Shown here: positions 45,144-55,092 of the stretch, piece by piece
Position numbering within the stretch: position 1 is the first letter of the stretch
Layout of the letters: every line of letters begins with the position of its first letter
DNA from: an uncultured Chitinophagaceae bacterium
GTDB taxonomy: Bacteria; Bacteroidota; Bacteroidia; Chitinophagales; Chitinophagaceae
Assembly (NCBI GenBank): GCA_937907395.1
Contig: CALCII010000016.1
Location: 1-64,000, forward strand
DNA length: 64,000 nucleotides
Reading direction: 5' to 3'
Made by a program: the position numbers and the translations under genes
The notes under the pieces: model-generated
The model's input: only the letters and a program-made list of their open reading frames with translations
The model's database searches: none
Told to the model about the DNA's origin: nothing

Positions 45144-47066
45144 ATGGGTTGCAGAAAACACTTTTTATTAGCTCCACTCTTTTGCATTATTGTCCTCACA
45201 ATACAGGCACAAAACATTTCGGGTGTGGTGAATTCTTATTTTAAAGTGCTTGAATATATTCCCTCTCATCAAGGAGTTAAAGTGCAGAATGTATCCGGAT
45301 TAACCACAAACGACCGGGTATTAATCATACAAATGAAAGGAGCTGTGATCGATGAAACCAATGCTTCCTCATTTGGAAATATCAGTTCTGTGAATGGTGC
45401 CGGTTTGTATGAATTTGCAACAGTTTGCAGTTTATTAAATGATACAGTTGTTTTCGAAAATCAATTACTGAATACTTACGATTATACAAAATCGGTACAG
45501 TTGGTTCGTGTGCCAAAGTACACGAATGCAACTGTTACAGGTGAATTGCAGGCGCAACCATGGAGTGCATCCACAGAAACCGGAGGTGTGCTTGCAATTG
45601 AAGTGAGCGGCACATTAACATTGAATGCAAACATCAACGCTAACGGTGCCGGATACACGGGAGGTAGCCTGTTAACATTTCCCAACTGCACCTTCTTAAC
45701 AACTTCTTCTGCTTATTATTATTCGCCGGCGTCCGTTGTGAACAGTAATGCCAATGGTACCTATAAAGGCGAAGGAATAAATATCACCATTTCAACAAAG
45801 GAAGGAGGTAAAGGGAAACAATCAAACGGAGGAGGAGGTGGCAACAATCACAATACAGGTGGAGGAGGTGGAAGTAATTACGGTGCTGCAGGAAACGGTG
45901 GTAATTATGTGGGGGGAGGTTCATTTCCCTGCAATGGCACGCAGGTGGGTATTGGTGGGTTATCACTTTCGTCATACGGATATTCAGGTACAAACAATCG
46001 CATATTTGCTGGTGGAGGTGGTGGTGCCGGTCATCAGAACAATGGCGAAGGAACTCCAGGTGGAAATGGCGGTGGTATTGTTATTATTCAATGTGCTGAG
46101 CTGGTGGGAAATGGGTACACCATTTCGGCCAATGGTGCACAGGGACCCAACAGCAGTAACCCTGTACCAACAGAATCCAATGGCGATGGCGGAGGAGGAG
46201 GTGGTGGTGGCGGAACGGTTCTTTTGAATGTTACAACGTATACAGGCAATCTCACGGTTCAGGCAAAAGGTGCCTATGGTAATAAAGCCGGCTTTCAGGC
46301 ACAATGTCCGGGTCCCGGTGGTGGTGGTGGCGGTGGTGTTATATGGTCAAACAGTTCTTTGCCGGGTGGTGTTACAACTTCTGTCACAGGAGGTGCTGCC
46401 GGTATTATCAAAGACTCGCCCAATAATCCCGCATGTGAATTAACGGCCAATGGCGCAACAGCTGGAACAGCAGGTGCGGTATTAACCGGGTTAACCATTC
46501 CCGAAGGAACTGTTTATAATTGTTCACCTGTTCTTGCTTCCGGTTACATCAGTGATTGGAAAGGAAGGTTGAACAATGAAACAGTGCTGCTCGAATGGCA
46601 ATTGAATCATGTACAATCGATACAGGAAGTATGGCTGGAACGAAAATCAGAAAAAGGCCCTTTCAAAACGATTAAAGTAATGGATCAACCCAGGAGTGGT
46701 TACTATTCATTTGATGATCCTGTTGCACAGTTTCCAAACAGTTACAGGTTGATGATTTATACTTCAACCGGAAAGAAAGAATATTCAAACACATTGTACT
46801 TCTCACGGCCCAAACAATACCGGTTACAGTTGTTTCCCAATCCTGTGTTAAACCAGGTGGTGATTCAATTGCCGGCAGGTAAATCAGGGAAAGCTACCGT
46901 TTATGTTACGGATGTTACGGGCAAGCAACAACTGCAGCAACAATACATCATCAGCAATACACAATCGAGAATTGTTTGTAACCTGTCTTCTTTACGAGCA
47001 GGAGTTTATTTCCTGAAAGTTTATTGTAACAATGAGTTTTATACGGAGCAGTTTGTGAAACAGTAA
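45144..47066 (+). CDS. Glycine-rich secreted protein, T9SS type A sorted
   Basis: 640 residues with a signal peptide ending IQAQ. Residues about 20-180 look like a beta-rich domain. About 215-440 is very rich in Gly (runs such as GGGGGNNHN, GGGGGAGHQN and GPGGGGGGG), with Asn and Ser. The C-terminal 80 residues (LQLFPNPVLNQVVIQLP, then RAGVYFLKVY) are the T9SS type A sorting domain, cut off on export to the surface. The Gly-rich section resembles surface or matrix proteins. Its function is not known. Confidence 0.83.
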   Translation: MGCRKHFLLAPLFCIIVLTIQAQNISGVVNSYFKVLEYIPSHQGVKVQNVSGLTTNDRVLIIQMKGAVIDETNASSFGNISSVNGAGLYEFATVCSLLNDTVVFENQLLNTYDYTKSVQLVRVPKYTNATVTGELQAQPWSASTETGGVLAIEVSGTLTLNANINANGAGYTGGSLLTFPNCTFLTTSSAYYYSPASVVNSNANGTYKGEGINITISTKEGGKGKQSNGGGGGNNHNTGGGGGSNYGAAGNGGNYVGGGSFPCNGTQVGIGGLSLSSYGYSGTNNRIFAGGGGGAGHQNNGEGTPGGNGGGIVIIQCAELVGNGYTISANGAQGPNSSNPVPTESNGDGGGGGGGGGTVLLNVTTYTGNLTVQAKGAYGNKAGFQAQCPGPGGGGGGGVIWSNSSLPGGVTTSVTGGAAGIIKDSPNNPACELTANGATAGTAGAVLTGLTIPEGTVYNCSPVLASGYISDWKGRLNNETVLLEWQLNHVQSIQEVWLERKSEKGPFKTIKVMDQPRSGYYSFDDPVAQFPNSYRLMIYTSTGKKEYSNTLYFSRPKQYRLQLFPNPVLNQVVIQLPAGKSGKATVYVTDVTGKQQLQQQYIISNTQSRIVCNLSSLRAGVYFLKVYCNNEFYTEQFVKQ

Positions 47067-47069
47067 TTA

Positions 47070-48335
47070 TTATTGTTTCATCACCACCTGTACAGTATCC
47101 CTGCTTTGCTGCTTCAGTTCCACTGCTTTTCCGGTGGTCATCTTTTGCACCAGTTCTTCATTGTAATGTCGGATGCTCAGCAGGGTTAATCCTTTTTCCA
47201 CCTGTACATCAAAACTACCGGAAGCGGCTAATGCTAATTTTTCAATCTTATCGCTGCGGTCGTCCATACATAACTGTAAGCTGATGGCATGTGTCTGGAT
47301 CAGGTTGGGTTTGATCTTCAGCTTGGCCATCATTTCATACAGGTCGCTCATAGGTTGTTCGCCTATAAATGAAAAGTCTTTGGTAGATAAATGCAGGAGT
47401 ACCTGGTTGTCTTTTACAACAATGATCGGTGGCAGGTTTTTTACGGGGTTGTTGTGTATAACGGTGCCGGGCAGGGTTGCATCGGCAAAACATTTTACAT
47501 ATAGGGGAATGCTTTTATTCTGTAATGGCTTTATGGTTTTGGGGTGAATCACCTGTGCACCGTAATAAGCCATCTCAATCACTTCATCATAATTGAGTTC
47601 TTCAATATAAATCGCATCGGGGAATTGTTTGGGATCGGCATTCATCACACCTTTCACATCTTTCCAGATGCTCAGCCCATCGGCATCCAGCATATTGGCA
47701 AATACAGCGGCCGTATAGTCACTTCCTTCTCTGCCCAAAGTCGTGCTTTCATTCTCATCGGTGCAGCCAATAAAACCTTGTGTGATGATAATATTGTATT
47801 CATCAAACAACGGTTTTACCTGGGCATTTACCTGTTGCTGGGTGAAGGCAAAATCAATCGTGGCATCACGGAAATTATCATCGGTCCGGAAAATATCACG
47901 TACATCCAGCCATTGATTTTTCAAACCGGATTCGTTGAGGTAAGCACTTACTATGGCAGTACTCATCAGCTCCCCGGCACATACAATCTGGTCGTAGTAA
48001 TAATCAAATTCACGAACCGGTTTATCGTGCAGCAACCATTCCACTTCGGTAAAGAAATTGGTCAGTTGCTCCATCAGCGGATTGAAATGAGTAACCAGCA
48101 GGTATTTTGCTTCTGTGATATGTTGCTTTTTCACCGCACTGAACAATTCCAGTGCTTCTTCTTTTTTTCCTTCAAAAAAAGCATGAGCTACTTTTTCCAG
48201 CGCATTGGTGGTTTTGCCCATGGCGCTGATGATGATCATGATCTTTTCATCCGGAAAATGCCTGAGAATGGCGCCTACATTCTGAATCTTTTCATAATTG
48301 CTTACACTGGCGCCGCCAAATTTGAAAACCCGCAT
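47070..48335 (-). CDS. lysC: Aspartate kinase (monofunctional)
   Basis: 421 residues. Phosphorylates aspartate, the first step toward lysine, threonine and methionine. The N-terminus VFKFGGASVSN is the kinase signature, and TTLGREGSDYTAAVFA is the aspartate-binding region. Two ACT domains (about 300-420) would bind an effector. It is not fused to homoserine dehydrogenase. Convergent with the glycine-rich protein gene, with three bases between them. A long antisense reading frame over it (47544-48518) is a shadow. Confidence 0.92.
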   Translation of the reverse strand: MRVFKFGGASVSNYEKIQNVGAILRHFPDEKIMIIISAMGKTTNALEKVAHAFFEGKKEEALELFSAVKKQHITEAKYLLVTHFNPLMEQLTNFFTEVEWLLHDKPVREFDYYYDQIVCAGELMSTAIVSAYLNESGLKNQWLDVRDIFRTDDNFRDATIDFAFTQQQVNAQVKPLFDEYNIIITQGFIGCTDENESTTLGREGSDYTAAVFANMLDADGLSIWKDVKGVMNADPKQFPDAIYIEELNYDEVIEMAYYGAQVIHPKTIKPLQNKSIPLYVKCFADATLPGTVIHNNPVKNLPPIIVVKDNQVLLHLSTKDFSFIGEQPMSDLYEMMAKLKIKPNLIQTHAISLQLCMDDRSDKIEKLALAASGSFDVQVEKGLTLLSIRHYNEELVQKMTTGKAVELKQQSRDTVQVVMKQ

Positions 48336-48378
48336 GGGAGGATATTTAAGTTGTTCGGAATCAATAGTTACAGACTTG

Positions 48379-48386
48379 CAAAGATA
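48379..48386 (-). promoter_or_regulatory. -7 promoter element of lysC
   Basis: TATCTTTG on the minus strand, 43 bases before the lysC start. The -33 region is weak. The rest of the 216-base gap to dnaK shows no CIRCE-like repeat. Confidence 0.5.
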
Positions 48387-48551
48387 GGGGCGGAAACGCT
48401 AATTGGATTTGGTTCTGCCTGCCTGGCTTTGACTACTGGCTTTTTCTGCAGAAATGGGGCCTCGTTTAAACCAAATCTGCCATTTTTTCACCTTTCTGCC
48501 CTGTGGCATTATCATTGAGTAGTAAGGATGAACATAAAAAATATCCGAATC

Positions 48552-50453
48552 ATGGGAAAAATAATTGGAATTGACTTAGGAACAACCAATAGTTGTGTAG
48601 CCGTTATGGAAGGTGCTGAACCTGTGGTGATCGCCAACGAGGAAGGTCGCCGTACCACCCCCTCTATTGTGGCATTTTTGAAAAATGGCGAGCGTAAGGT
48701 GGGAGATCCTGCCAAACGTCAGGCCATTACCAATCCCCAAAACACCATCATGAGCGTGAAACGTTTCATGGGTCGTCGTTTTGATGAAGTGAATGAAGAG
48801 AAATCGCACTGGAGCTATAAAGTGGCTCAGGGTGACAATAATACCGTTCGAATTGACATAGATGGCAGATTGTATACACCACAGGAAATCTCAGCAATGG
48901 TGCTTCAGAAAATGAAAAAAACAGCTGAGGATTACCTGGGACAGGAAGTAACAGAAGCGGTAATCACCGTTCCTGCCTATTTCAACGATGCCCAACGCCA
49001 GGCTACTAAAGAAGCGGGTGAAATTGCTGGTTTAACTGTTCGTCGTATTGTAAACGAACCAACAGCAGCTGCTCTTGCTTATGGTCTTGATAAAAAGCAT
49101 AAAGATCAGAAGATCGCTGTGTTTGACCTGGGTGGTGGTACCTTCGATATTTCTATCCTGGAACTGGGAGATGGGGTGTTTGAGGTGAAATCCACTAACG
49201 GTGACACACACCTGGGTGGTGATGACTTTGATAAAGTGATCATTGACTGGCTGGCGGCCGAATTCAAAGACCAGGAAAACATTGATCTCCGTAAAGATCC
49301 AATGGCATTACAGCGTTTGAAAGAAGCGGCAGAAAAAGCAAAAGTGGAACTGAGTTCTTCTTCCGAAACAGAAATCAACCTTCCCTATATCACAGCAGTG
49401 GATGGTGTACCCAAACACCTGGTACTGAAACTCACCCGTGCAAAATTTGAGCAACTGGCCGATAATCTGTTTGCCCGTTGTTTGAAACCTTGCGAAGCAG
49501 CATTGAAAGATGCCGGCATGAGTACCAGTGAAATTGATGAAGTGATCCTTGTGGGTGGTAGTACCCGTATCCCCAAAGTGCAGGAGATTGTTGAAAAATT
49601 CTTTGGTAAAAAGCCCAACCGTGGCGTGAACCCCGATGAAGTGGTGGCTGTAGGTGCTGCCATCCAGGGTGCGGTATTAACAGGTGAAGTAAAGGATGTG
49701 TTGCTCCTCGATGTTACTCCGCTCAGCCTTGGTATTGAAACATTAGGCGGAGTGATGACAACTCTTATTTCAAGTAACACAACTATTCCTTCGAAGAAAA
49801 GCGAAACCTTCAGTACGGCTGCTGATAATCAGCCCGGTGTACAAATTCATGTGTTACAAGGTGAACGCCCCATGGCAAAAGATAACAAGAGCCTTGGTAT
49901 GTTTAACCTCGATGGAATTCCTCCGGCTCCCCGTGGCGTTCCGCAGATTGAAGTAACATTCGATATTGATGCAAACGGTATCCTGCATGTAAGTGCAAAA
50001 GATAAAGGCACCGGTAAAGAACAAAAAATCCGTATTGAAGCGGGTAGTGGATTGAGCAAGGAAGAGATCGAGAGAATGAAGAATGAAGCAAAGGCAAATG
50101 AAGAAACCGATAAGGCAGAAAAAGAACGTGTGGAAAAAATTAATACTGCTGATAGCCTGATCTTCCAGACAGAAAAACAACTGAAAGAATATGGTGATAA
50201 AATTGGTGATAAAAAAGCTCCTATCGAAGCAGCGTTGAACAAATTGAAAGATGCTCACAAATCACAGGATGTAGCCGCTATTGATACTGCAATGAATGAA
50301 CTCAATGCAGCGTGGACAGCAGCCAGCGAAGAAATGTACAAAGCAACACAAGGCGCCGAAGCAAATGCAGAAGGCCCGGCTGATGCAGGTGCAAACGCAG
50401 GAGGTGCTAAGAATGATAATGTGGAAGATGCACAGTTTGAAGAAGTGAAGTAA
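48552..50453 (+). CDS. dnaK: Molecular chaperone DnaK (Hsp70)
   Basis: About 633 residues. The start is set at ATG 48552, where the family begins (MGKIIGIDLGTTNSC); an upstream ATG at 48528 adds eight residues. The ATPase domain runs to about 385 with IFDLGGGTFD-type and VGGSTRIPKVQ motifs. The DLPG-like interdomain linker is LLLDVTPLSLGIET. The substrate-binding domain and helical lid follow, with an Ala/Gly/Asn-rich tail ending DAQFEEVK. dnaJ and grpE are not adjacent. A strong terminator follows. Confidence 0.97.
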   Translation: MGKIIGIDLGTTNSCVAVMEGAEPVVIANEEGRRTTPSIVAFLKNGERKVGDPAKRQAITNPQNTIMSVKRFMGRRFDEVNEEKSHWSYKVAQGDNNTVRIDIDGRLYTPQEISAMVLQKMKKTAEDYLGQEVTEAVITVPAYFNDAQRQATKEAGEIAGLTVRRIVNEPTAAALAYGLDKKHKDQKIAVFDLGGGTFDISILELGDGVFEVKSTNGDTHLGGDDFDKVIIDWLAAEFKDQENIDLRKDPMALQRLKEAAEKAKVELSSSSETEINLPYITAVDGVPKHLVLKLTRAKFEQLADNLFARCLKPCEAALKDAGMSTSEIDEVILVGGSTRIPKVQEIVEKFFGKKPNRGVNPDEVVAVGAAIQGAVLTGEVKDVLLLDVTPLSLGIETLGGVMTTLISSNTTIPSKKSETFSTAADNQPGVQIHVLQGERPMAKDNKSLGMFNLDGIPPAPRGVPQIEVTFDIDANGILHVSAKDKGTGKEQKIRIEAGSGLSKEEIERMKNEAKANEETDKAEKERVEKINTADSLIFQTEKQLKEYGDKIGDKKAPIEAALNKLKDAHKSQDVAAIDTAMNELNAAWTAASEEMYKATQGAEANAEGPADAGANAGGAKNDNVEDAQFEEVK

Positions 50454-50476
50454 GAGCTGATTTCATAATATGAATG

Positions 50477-50503
50477 AAGGGGACCACTGGTCCCCTTTTT
50501 TTT
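50477..50503 (+). terminator. Intrinsic terminator of dnaK
   Basis: AAGGGGACC (50477-50485) pairs with GGTCCCCTT (50489-50497) around ACT, followed by a run of T. Confidence 0.9.
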
Positions 50504-50578
50504 ATGAACTAAATGAAATCAGTTGTCGAATGATTCTTTTTTATAAATTAGTAATATCATTCACCAAAACCTTTAATT

Positions 50579-51049
50579 ATGAGAAAAAGCTTATTACTAC
50601 TGATTGCTCTGTTTTCAATTACAATTCTGAAAGCAGGAATGATCTATGTTCCGGCAAATGCAACTGATAATGCAAAATCAGTAACTAAATCTGTTTCTGA
50701 AACGTTGAGTCAGCTGGATGCTAAAACATTTCTCACATTAACACCTGCCAAAATTCAGGAAATGACAGGACAGAAGATGACTTTCAGTCAAAAGTTGTCT
50801 TTGAAAATCACTCAAAAGGAAGTAAAAAAACAACTGAAGAAAAATGGAACAGTTGATATGGCTGCGGTGGCAAAAGAGTCTACCGGTGGTATCAGTGCTC
50901 TTTGGTTAATCCTTGGTTTGTTACTGGGATTGATAGGTGTTATCATTGCATTGATTACAAAAAAGGAGGCAGGTGATAACCGTGTTAAATCAGCATTAAT
51001 AGGTTGGGGCATCTGGATTGCAATTGTACTGATTGCATATGTGCTCTGA
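50579..51049 (+). CDS. Exported small membrane protein, paralogue of the gene at 55405
   Basis: 156 residues: a signal peptide (about 1-19), a short loop, a conserved segment FLTLTPAKIQEMTGQKMTFS followed by basic residues (KEVKKQLKK), and two membrane segments at about 105-127 and 138-155. The segment from LTPAK to EMTG recurs almost identically in the protein at 55405, but the membrane ends differ. Related N-termini are common on YqaE-type proteins of this phylum. Function unknown. Ends at a terminator; stands alone next to the two-component genes. Confidence 0.75.
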   Translation: MRKSLLLLIALFSITILKAGMIYVPANATDNAKSVTKSVSETLSQLDAKTFLTLTPAKIQEMTGQKMTFSQKLSLKITQKEVKKQLKKNGTVDMAAVAKESTGGISALWLILGLLLGLIGVIIALITKKEAGDNRVKSALIGWGIWIAIVLIAYVL

Positions 51050-51072
51050 TTCTGAATATAGAATATGAATTG

Positions 51073-51106
51073 AAGGGGTAACGGTCAATCGTTACCCCTT
51101 TTTTTG
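51073..51106 (+). terminator. Intrinsic terminator
   Basis: AAGGGGTAACG (51073-51083) pairs with CGTTACCCCTT (51090-51100), followed by a T run. It ends the gene at 50579-51049. Confidence 0.9.
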
Positions 51107-51174
51107 TACTTTAAATTATAATATCGATTGTTATAAGGATTGCAAAAATCTGGAAGTTTCCTGCGGGCAAATAA

Positions 51175-51200
51175 AAAACCGTTGCGATTACAACGGTTTT
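51175..51200. terminator. Bidirectional terminator-like hairpin, related to that at 55048
   Basis: AAAACCGTTG (51175-51184) pairs with CAACGGTTTT (51191-51200). The same arms recur at 55048-55073, as part of a larger duplicated block. Confidence 0.75.
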
Positions 51201-51214
51201 AATGCATAGGGAAG

Positions 51215-51346
51215 TTAGATTAAATGAGGACTAATGTCTTTGCCAGGTAATAACAGATGAAAAGCAAAGTACAGTATATGGAAGATCAGCAACGGAATTA
51301 AATGAACAGTAAAAGCAAGGGGACTGGAAAGCCCCCTCTTTTTCAA
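51215..51346 (-). pseudogene. Possible decayed copy of the small membrane gene at 55093
   Basis: Bases 51236-51261 match 55109-55134 at about 23 of 26 positions, and in the matching frame both read ICYYLAK-x-L-x-LI-stop. Here that frame meets a TGA at 51286-51288 upstream, while another frame from a TTG at 51346 gives 43 residues with a basic start and a hydrophobic run. This fits a copy damaged by a frameshift. A short real gene in the second frame is possible. Confidence 0.35.
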
Positions 51347-51374
51347 CTCAACTCTATCCTTACTGGAAAAAAGT

Positions 51375-52736
51375 TCAGGCAGCGGGTATGGAAAAGCTGA
51401 ACACACTTCCTTTGCCGGGTTCACTTTCAATCTGTAGTTCACCTCCGCACTTCTCTGCAAACTCCCTGCAGAAGTATAATCCAATGCCGGTGCCGGTTTC
51501 ATTGAGTGTGCCTTTGTTGCTCAATCGTAACCCCTGTCTTATTTTATGTAAATCATCTTTATTAATTCCCTGTCCGGTGTTTTCAACGGAAACAATTTCA
51601 TAATCATTTTTCATGTTGATGTCTATACAAATGCATCCGCCTTTCTCTGTAAATTTTACAGCGTTGGATATCAGGTTTCGAAGGATCACTCTCAGGTATC
51701 TTTCATTTGCATAAACCTGTTTGGTCGGATGAATTTTGTTTTGAATCTGTATCGTTTTTGAAGTTGAAGCGCCAGAGTAAGAGTAACAGATTTCGTCGGC
51801 TAATTCTTTCAGGTTAATTTGTTTTTTTTCTGTTTCGTTGGTGATTTTCTGTTCTTTCGACCAGGTCATCATATCATCAAACAAACCATACAGATAATTG
51901 ATATTCTCTTCAATTTCTGGCAGGCTTTTCAATATCAGCTTATCCGATGCCTGGTTGGTGGAGAAATTTTTCAGAATAGTCCGTATTGTAGCTAAAGGCA
52001 CACGAATATCATGCGACAGAATAGCAATAATCTTATTCTGAAAATCGGCCGATTCTATGAGCGACTGATTTTTTATAGCCAGCAAATGTTCCTGATCGAT
52101 CAGTTCCTTGTTTTGCTTTTCAAGTAGTTCGTTCTGTAAGGCCAGCTGATTTCTTTTCCTGCGTATGCTTTTGTGGCTATGCTCGATAATATGTCTCAGG
52201 TGCCATAATACAAAGAAGAAAGGGACATAGAAAATCAGAAATTTGGTAACCAGCAATATTAGTTCCGGGCTGGTGGCTTCCTCTGATAGTGCATCTGCCA
52301 GGTATAGAAATAAAACAGTAAGCGCAGATATGATATAGGAACTGATCAGATGTATTTTTTTATTCAGTATAAAAAAGGCAACGATACTGCTGGCAAATGG
52401 ATATATGATAAGCAGCGTGGTTGGTTCGTATATCCGTAACAGTAATATAGAAGCAGGCATTAAATAAAACGAAAGAAATGTGGCAGTGAAAAGTTGGTTT
52501 CTTTGAACAGAGTATTGTGTTAGCAGGCATAGCGTAAGTGGAGCAAAATAACAAACGGCGGCTCCGGGAGTAAAAATTCCGGGGTGTGATGATCCGATAG
52601 CCGTTGCTATTTTCAAAAGGCACATGAGGGTAGCAATGGAATTGATTTCCCGGAGGATGGCTTGCGTATTCTCCCTGTAATCGAAAAACAATTCTTCCGG
52701 AGTCAGAAAATGGGTTATATGTGATGGAAATGACAT
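51375..52736 (-). CDS. Membrane sensor histidine kinase
   Basis: 453 residues. About five or six membrane helices lie between residues 30 and 205, with no large extracytoplasmic domain, then a coiled-coil (about 205-245). The phosphoacceptor is in ILSHDIRVPLATIR (about 249). The ATPase domain has NLISNAVKFTEKGG, ENTGQGINKDD and GTGIGLYFCREFAEKCGG. It is divergent from a second kinase of the same membrane type at 53018. The signal may be sensed within the membrane. The regulator at 54425 may serve both. Confidence 0.9.
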   Translation of the reverse strand: MSFPSHITHFLTPEELFFDYRENTQAILREINSIATLMCLLKIATAIGSSHPGIFTPGAAVCYFAPLTLCLLTQYSVQRNQLFTATFLSFYLMPASILLLRIYEPTTLLIIYPFASSIVAFFILNKKIHLISSYIISALTVLFLYLADALSEEATSPELILLVTKFLIFYVPFFFVLWHLRHIIEHSHKSIRRKRNQLALQNELLEKQNKELIDQEHLLAIKNQSLIESADFQNKIIAILSHDIRVPLATIRTILKNFSTNQASDKLILKSLPEIEENINYLYGLFDDMMTWSKEQKITNETEKKQINLKELADEICYSYSGASTSKTIQIQNKIHPTKQVYANERYLRVILRNLISNAVKFTEKGGCICIDINMKNDYEIVSVENTGQGINKDDLHKIRQGLRLSNKGTLNETGTGIGLYFCREFAEKCGGELQIESEPGKGSVFSFSIPAA

Positions 52737-53017
52737 GCTCAGGTTTTACTTGGTTGATGAACAGTATTTTTTCTGATATAATTAATCATCAGATCAGCTG
52801 TTTTCATGAAGGTGGGATGGGTGTCAAATCAGAGCATGAATTCTTATGCTGAAGCCAGTGTTTCACTGAAGGTATAAAGATAAAAACAACTAAACTGGCT
52901 TTGCGTTACCTATTTGTGTAGTTTAATTCAACTTTTGTGTACTATATTTAGGATAGATACTGTTTTTAAAATGATAATGGTCAGGTGTATTTTTTAACCT
53001 GATAATTGAGCTTTCTT

Positions 53018-54355
53018 ATGAATCTTCCTGTAACGGGGTACTATAACCGGGTAAAGACTGCTATTTACCGGTTGTCGAGATTTGGAGTGGAAAACGAACG
53101 AAACGAGTCAAATCAGAAATATATTATTCTGATGAACCTGATTTCGATGGTTAGCTGTTATGGACTTTGCAGTACAGGGTTTATTCTTTTGTTCATGGGG
53201 GAGTTTTTTCAGTGCTTCCTTCATTTTATCGGCGGGCTCGTTTGGTTATCTCCCATCTATATCAACAGAAACGGGTTAAAGGTTGCTTCCAGGCTGGTGG
53301 TTATTATTTACTCTGCAGTCGTGTTGCTGCTTTGTTCTATCTGGTTTACTCATGATTCCACGCTGGATAATTATTTTTTAATTGTTGCGATTACCTGTCT
53401 TTTTTTATTTTCTCCACGGGAACGCAAATGGCTCATGTTATGTGTAACATTATGCTTATCTCTTTTTGTGGTGGAATCAACTCCATTACAGAATTACCTG
53501 CCATCCTATAATACGTTAAACGGAGATCGGTTGAAATTTACCAACCTGGTACTGCTAGCCGGGCAAATTATCCTTGTGCTTATGGATGTTATATGTTTTA
53601 CTTACGTTAGCAGGATACGGGAAAGCAATCTGCTCAACAAGCAAAAACAACTTGAGGAAGCTCAGTACAGGGTTCAGCTGCAAAACGATGATCTTAAAAC
53701 CTTTAGCATTGCTGCTTCTCACAGTATGCAAATGCCCTTATATGTGGCAGGATTCTTTATCCAGAAACTTCAGTCGAATCATGAATTGAGAAATGATGCC
53801 GATATTCAGGAAGATATTGGAATGGTACGGAGTGGAATTGATCAGATTGAACAACTTGTTTCAGGGTTGTTCTCTTACAATCGTATTATAAATATTGAAA
53901 ATGAGCTAACTGAATTTAATATAAAAGATGAAGTAAGTAAAATCAAGGTGAATATTCTGGATAGTTATAAGAGTGGAAGTATTCATGTTGAGGGCGATGA
54001 TGCTCTTGTGAAAACCAATCAGCTTCTGTTTTCAATTATCGTTCATAACCTTCTGGATAATGCATTAAAATATAATGTATCCGCCTTTCCGGCTGTAACA
54101 GTCAAGATAAGGGCTTATGGAAACCGTGTTTTATTATATATACAAGACAATGGAATTGGAATTCCCCCTCATTATCTGCCAGTGATATTCGAGCCATTTA
54201 AAAAAATTATTATGAGCAATGGTCTTAAATCAGGAAACCGTTTAGGTTTGGCAGGTTCAAAAAGAGCAGCAGAACGAATAGGAGGCATTTTAACATGTGT
54301 GCGAAGCAACGAACAGGGAACACTTTTCAGTCTGGATATACCACACAGATCATAA
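53018..54355 (+). CDS. Membrane sensor histidine kinase with atypical H and G boxes
   Basis: 445 residues from ATG 53018 (a TTG at 53006 is upstream). Five or six membrane helices lie between about 35 and 205, then a short coiled-coil. The phosphoacceptor region reads AASHSMQMPLYVAGF instead of the usual SHDLR-P, with the His present. The ATPase domain has NLLDNALKYN and DNGIGIPPHYLPVIFEPF, but the G2 box is RLGLAGSKRAAERIGG. It is followed 69 bases later by the LuxR-type regulator, its probable partner. Confidence 0.88.
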   Translation: MNLPVTGYYNRVKTAIYRLSRFGVENERNESNQKYIILMNLISMVSCYGLCSTGFILLFMGEFFQCFLHFIGGLVWLSPIYINRNGLKVASRLVVIIYSAVVLLLCSIWFTHDSTLDNYFLIVAITCLFLFSPRERKWLMLCVTLCLSLFVVESTPLQNYLPSYNTLNGDRLKFTNLVLLAGQIILVLMDVICFTYVSRIRESNLLNKQKQLEEAQYRVQLQNDDLKTFSIAASHSMQMPLYVAGFFIQKLQSNHELRNDADIQEDIGMVRSGIDQIEQLVSGLFSYNRIINIENELTEFNIKDEVSKIKVNILDSYKSGSIHVEGDDALVKTNQLLFSIIVHNLLDNALKYNVSAFPAVTVKIRAYGNRVLLYIQDNGIGIPPHYLPVIFEPFKKIIMSNGLKSGNRLGLAGSKRAAERIGGILTCVRSNEQGTLFSLDIPHRS

Positions 54356-54424
54356 GGGTATACTACACAAAAGGGTAGAGTACAGGGTTTGATAAGAGCG
54401 TAATTTTATAGTAATGAGTAGCCA

Positions 54425-55045
54425 ATGAAACGAGTTTGTATAGTAGAAGATCAACAAATAGCAATTGATGCCATAAAACTGATTCTCAGGGATTCCAGGC
54501 AGTTGGAAATTATAGGAACGTTTAATGTGGCAGAAGATTTTATTCATGTGTATGGGGAACTAAACCCCGACGTTAGTTTAGTGGATCTTGATTTGCCGGG
54601 TATAAGTGGGGTGGAAGCAATTACATTTATTAAATCAGCTTATCCGGGTGCCAAAATGCTGGTGTTAACTAATTTCAATGATGAAGAAAAAATTTTTAAT
54701 GCCTTGCGGGCAGGGGCAGATGGGTACCTGCTTAAGAAAGATGCACTGAATAACCTGGAATCTTCAATCCTTTCACTGTTTGATGGTGGGGCACCTATGA
54801 CAGCAGAAATTGCCCGCAAAGTGATTCTCCATTTTCAAAAACAGGTGGGCAGCCATGAGTTTACCACTCTTACTGAAAAAGAGAAAATTGTATTGCAGTT
54901 ATTGGTAGATGGGTTATTGTATAAAGAAATTGCAGACCAGATGCAGGTGGGGATAGATGCTATTAAAAAACATACGCAAAAGATATATGAAAAACTACAG
55001 GTCAGGACCCGGAGTGAGGCAATCAGAAAATTCCTGACACGATAA
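54425..55045 (+). CDS. NarL/FixJ-family response regulator
   Basis: 206 residues. The receiver domain (about 1-120) has the acidic pair in CIVEDQQ, the phosphoacceptor Asp in LVDLDLPGISG (about 55) and Lys in LLKKDAL. The C-terminal LuxR-type helix-turn-helix is LTEKEKIVLQLLVDGLLYKEIADQM followed by AIKKHTQKIYEKLQV. Binds DNA when phosphorylated. It follows the kinase at 53018. Likely targets include the two small membrane genes that flank the module, which is inference. Confidence 0.93.
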   Translation: MKRVCIVEDQQIAIDAIKLILRDSRQLEIIGTFNVAEDFIHVYGELNPDVSLVDLDLPGISGVEAITFIKSAYPGAKMLVLTNFNDEEKIFNALRAGADGYLLKKDALNNLESSILSLFDGGAPMTAEIARKVILHFQKQVGSHEFTTLTEKEKIVLQLLVDGLLYKEIADQMQVGIDAIKKHTQKIYEKLQVRTRSEAIRKFLTR

Positions 55046-55047
55046 AA

Positions 55048-55073
55048 AAAACCGTTGCAAGTGCAACGGTTTT
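55048..55073. terminator. Bidirectional intrinsic terminator
   Basis: AAAACCGTTGCA (55048-55059) pairs with TGCAACGGTTTT (55062-55073). It lies between the regulator gene (plus) and the small membrane gene (minus) and can serve both. Arms match those at 51175-51200. Confidence 0.85.
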
Positions 55074-55092
55074 CATTTTATATAAGATTGAA

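Noticed and set aside
45838..46443. Val/Met-rich frames over the glycine-rich protein
   Set aside because: They are frame-shifted readings of GGN repeats; the Gly-rich frame has the signal peptide and T9SS tail.
47544..48518. A 324-codon open frame on the plus strand over aspartate kinase
   Set aside because: It is fully antisense to a clear lysC gene, has a low-complexity composition (many His, Ile, Phe) and no recognisable domain or promoter; it is a codon-bias shadow.
48336..48551. CIRCE heat-shock operator before dnaK
   Set aside because: No TTAGCACTC-N9-GAGTGCTAA-like inverted repeat is present in the gap.
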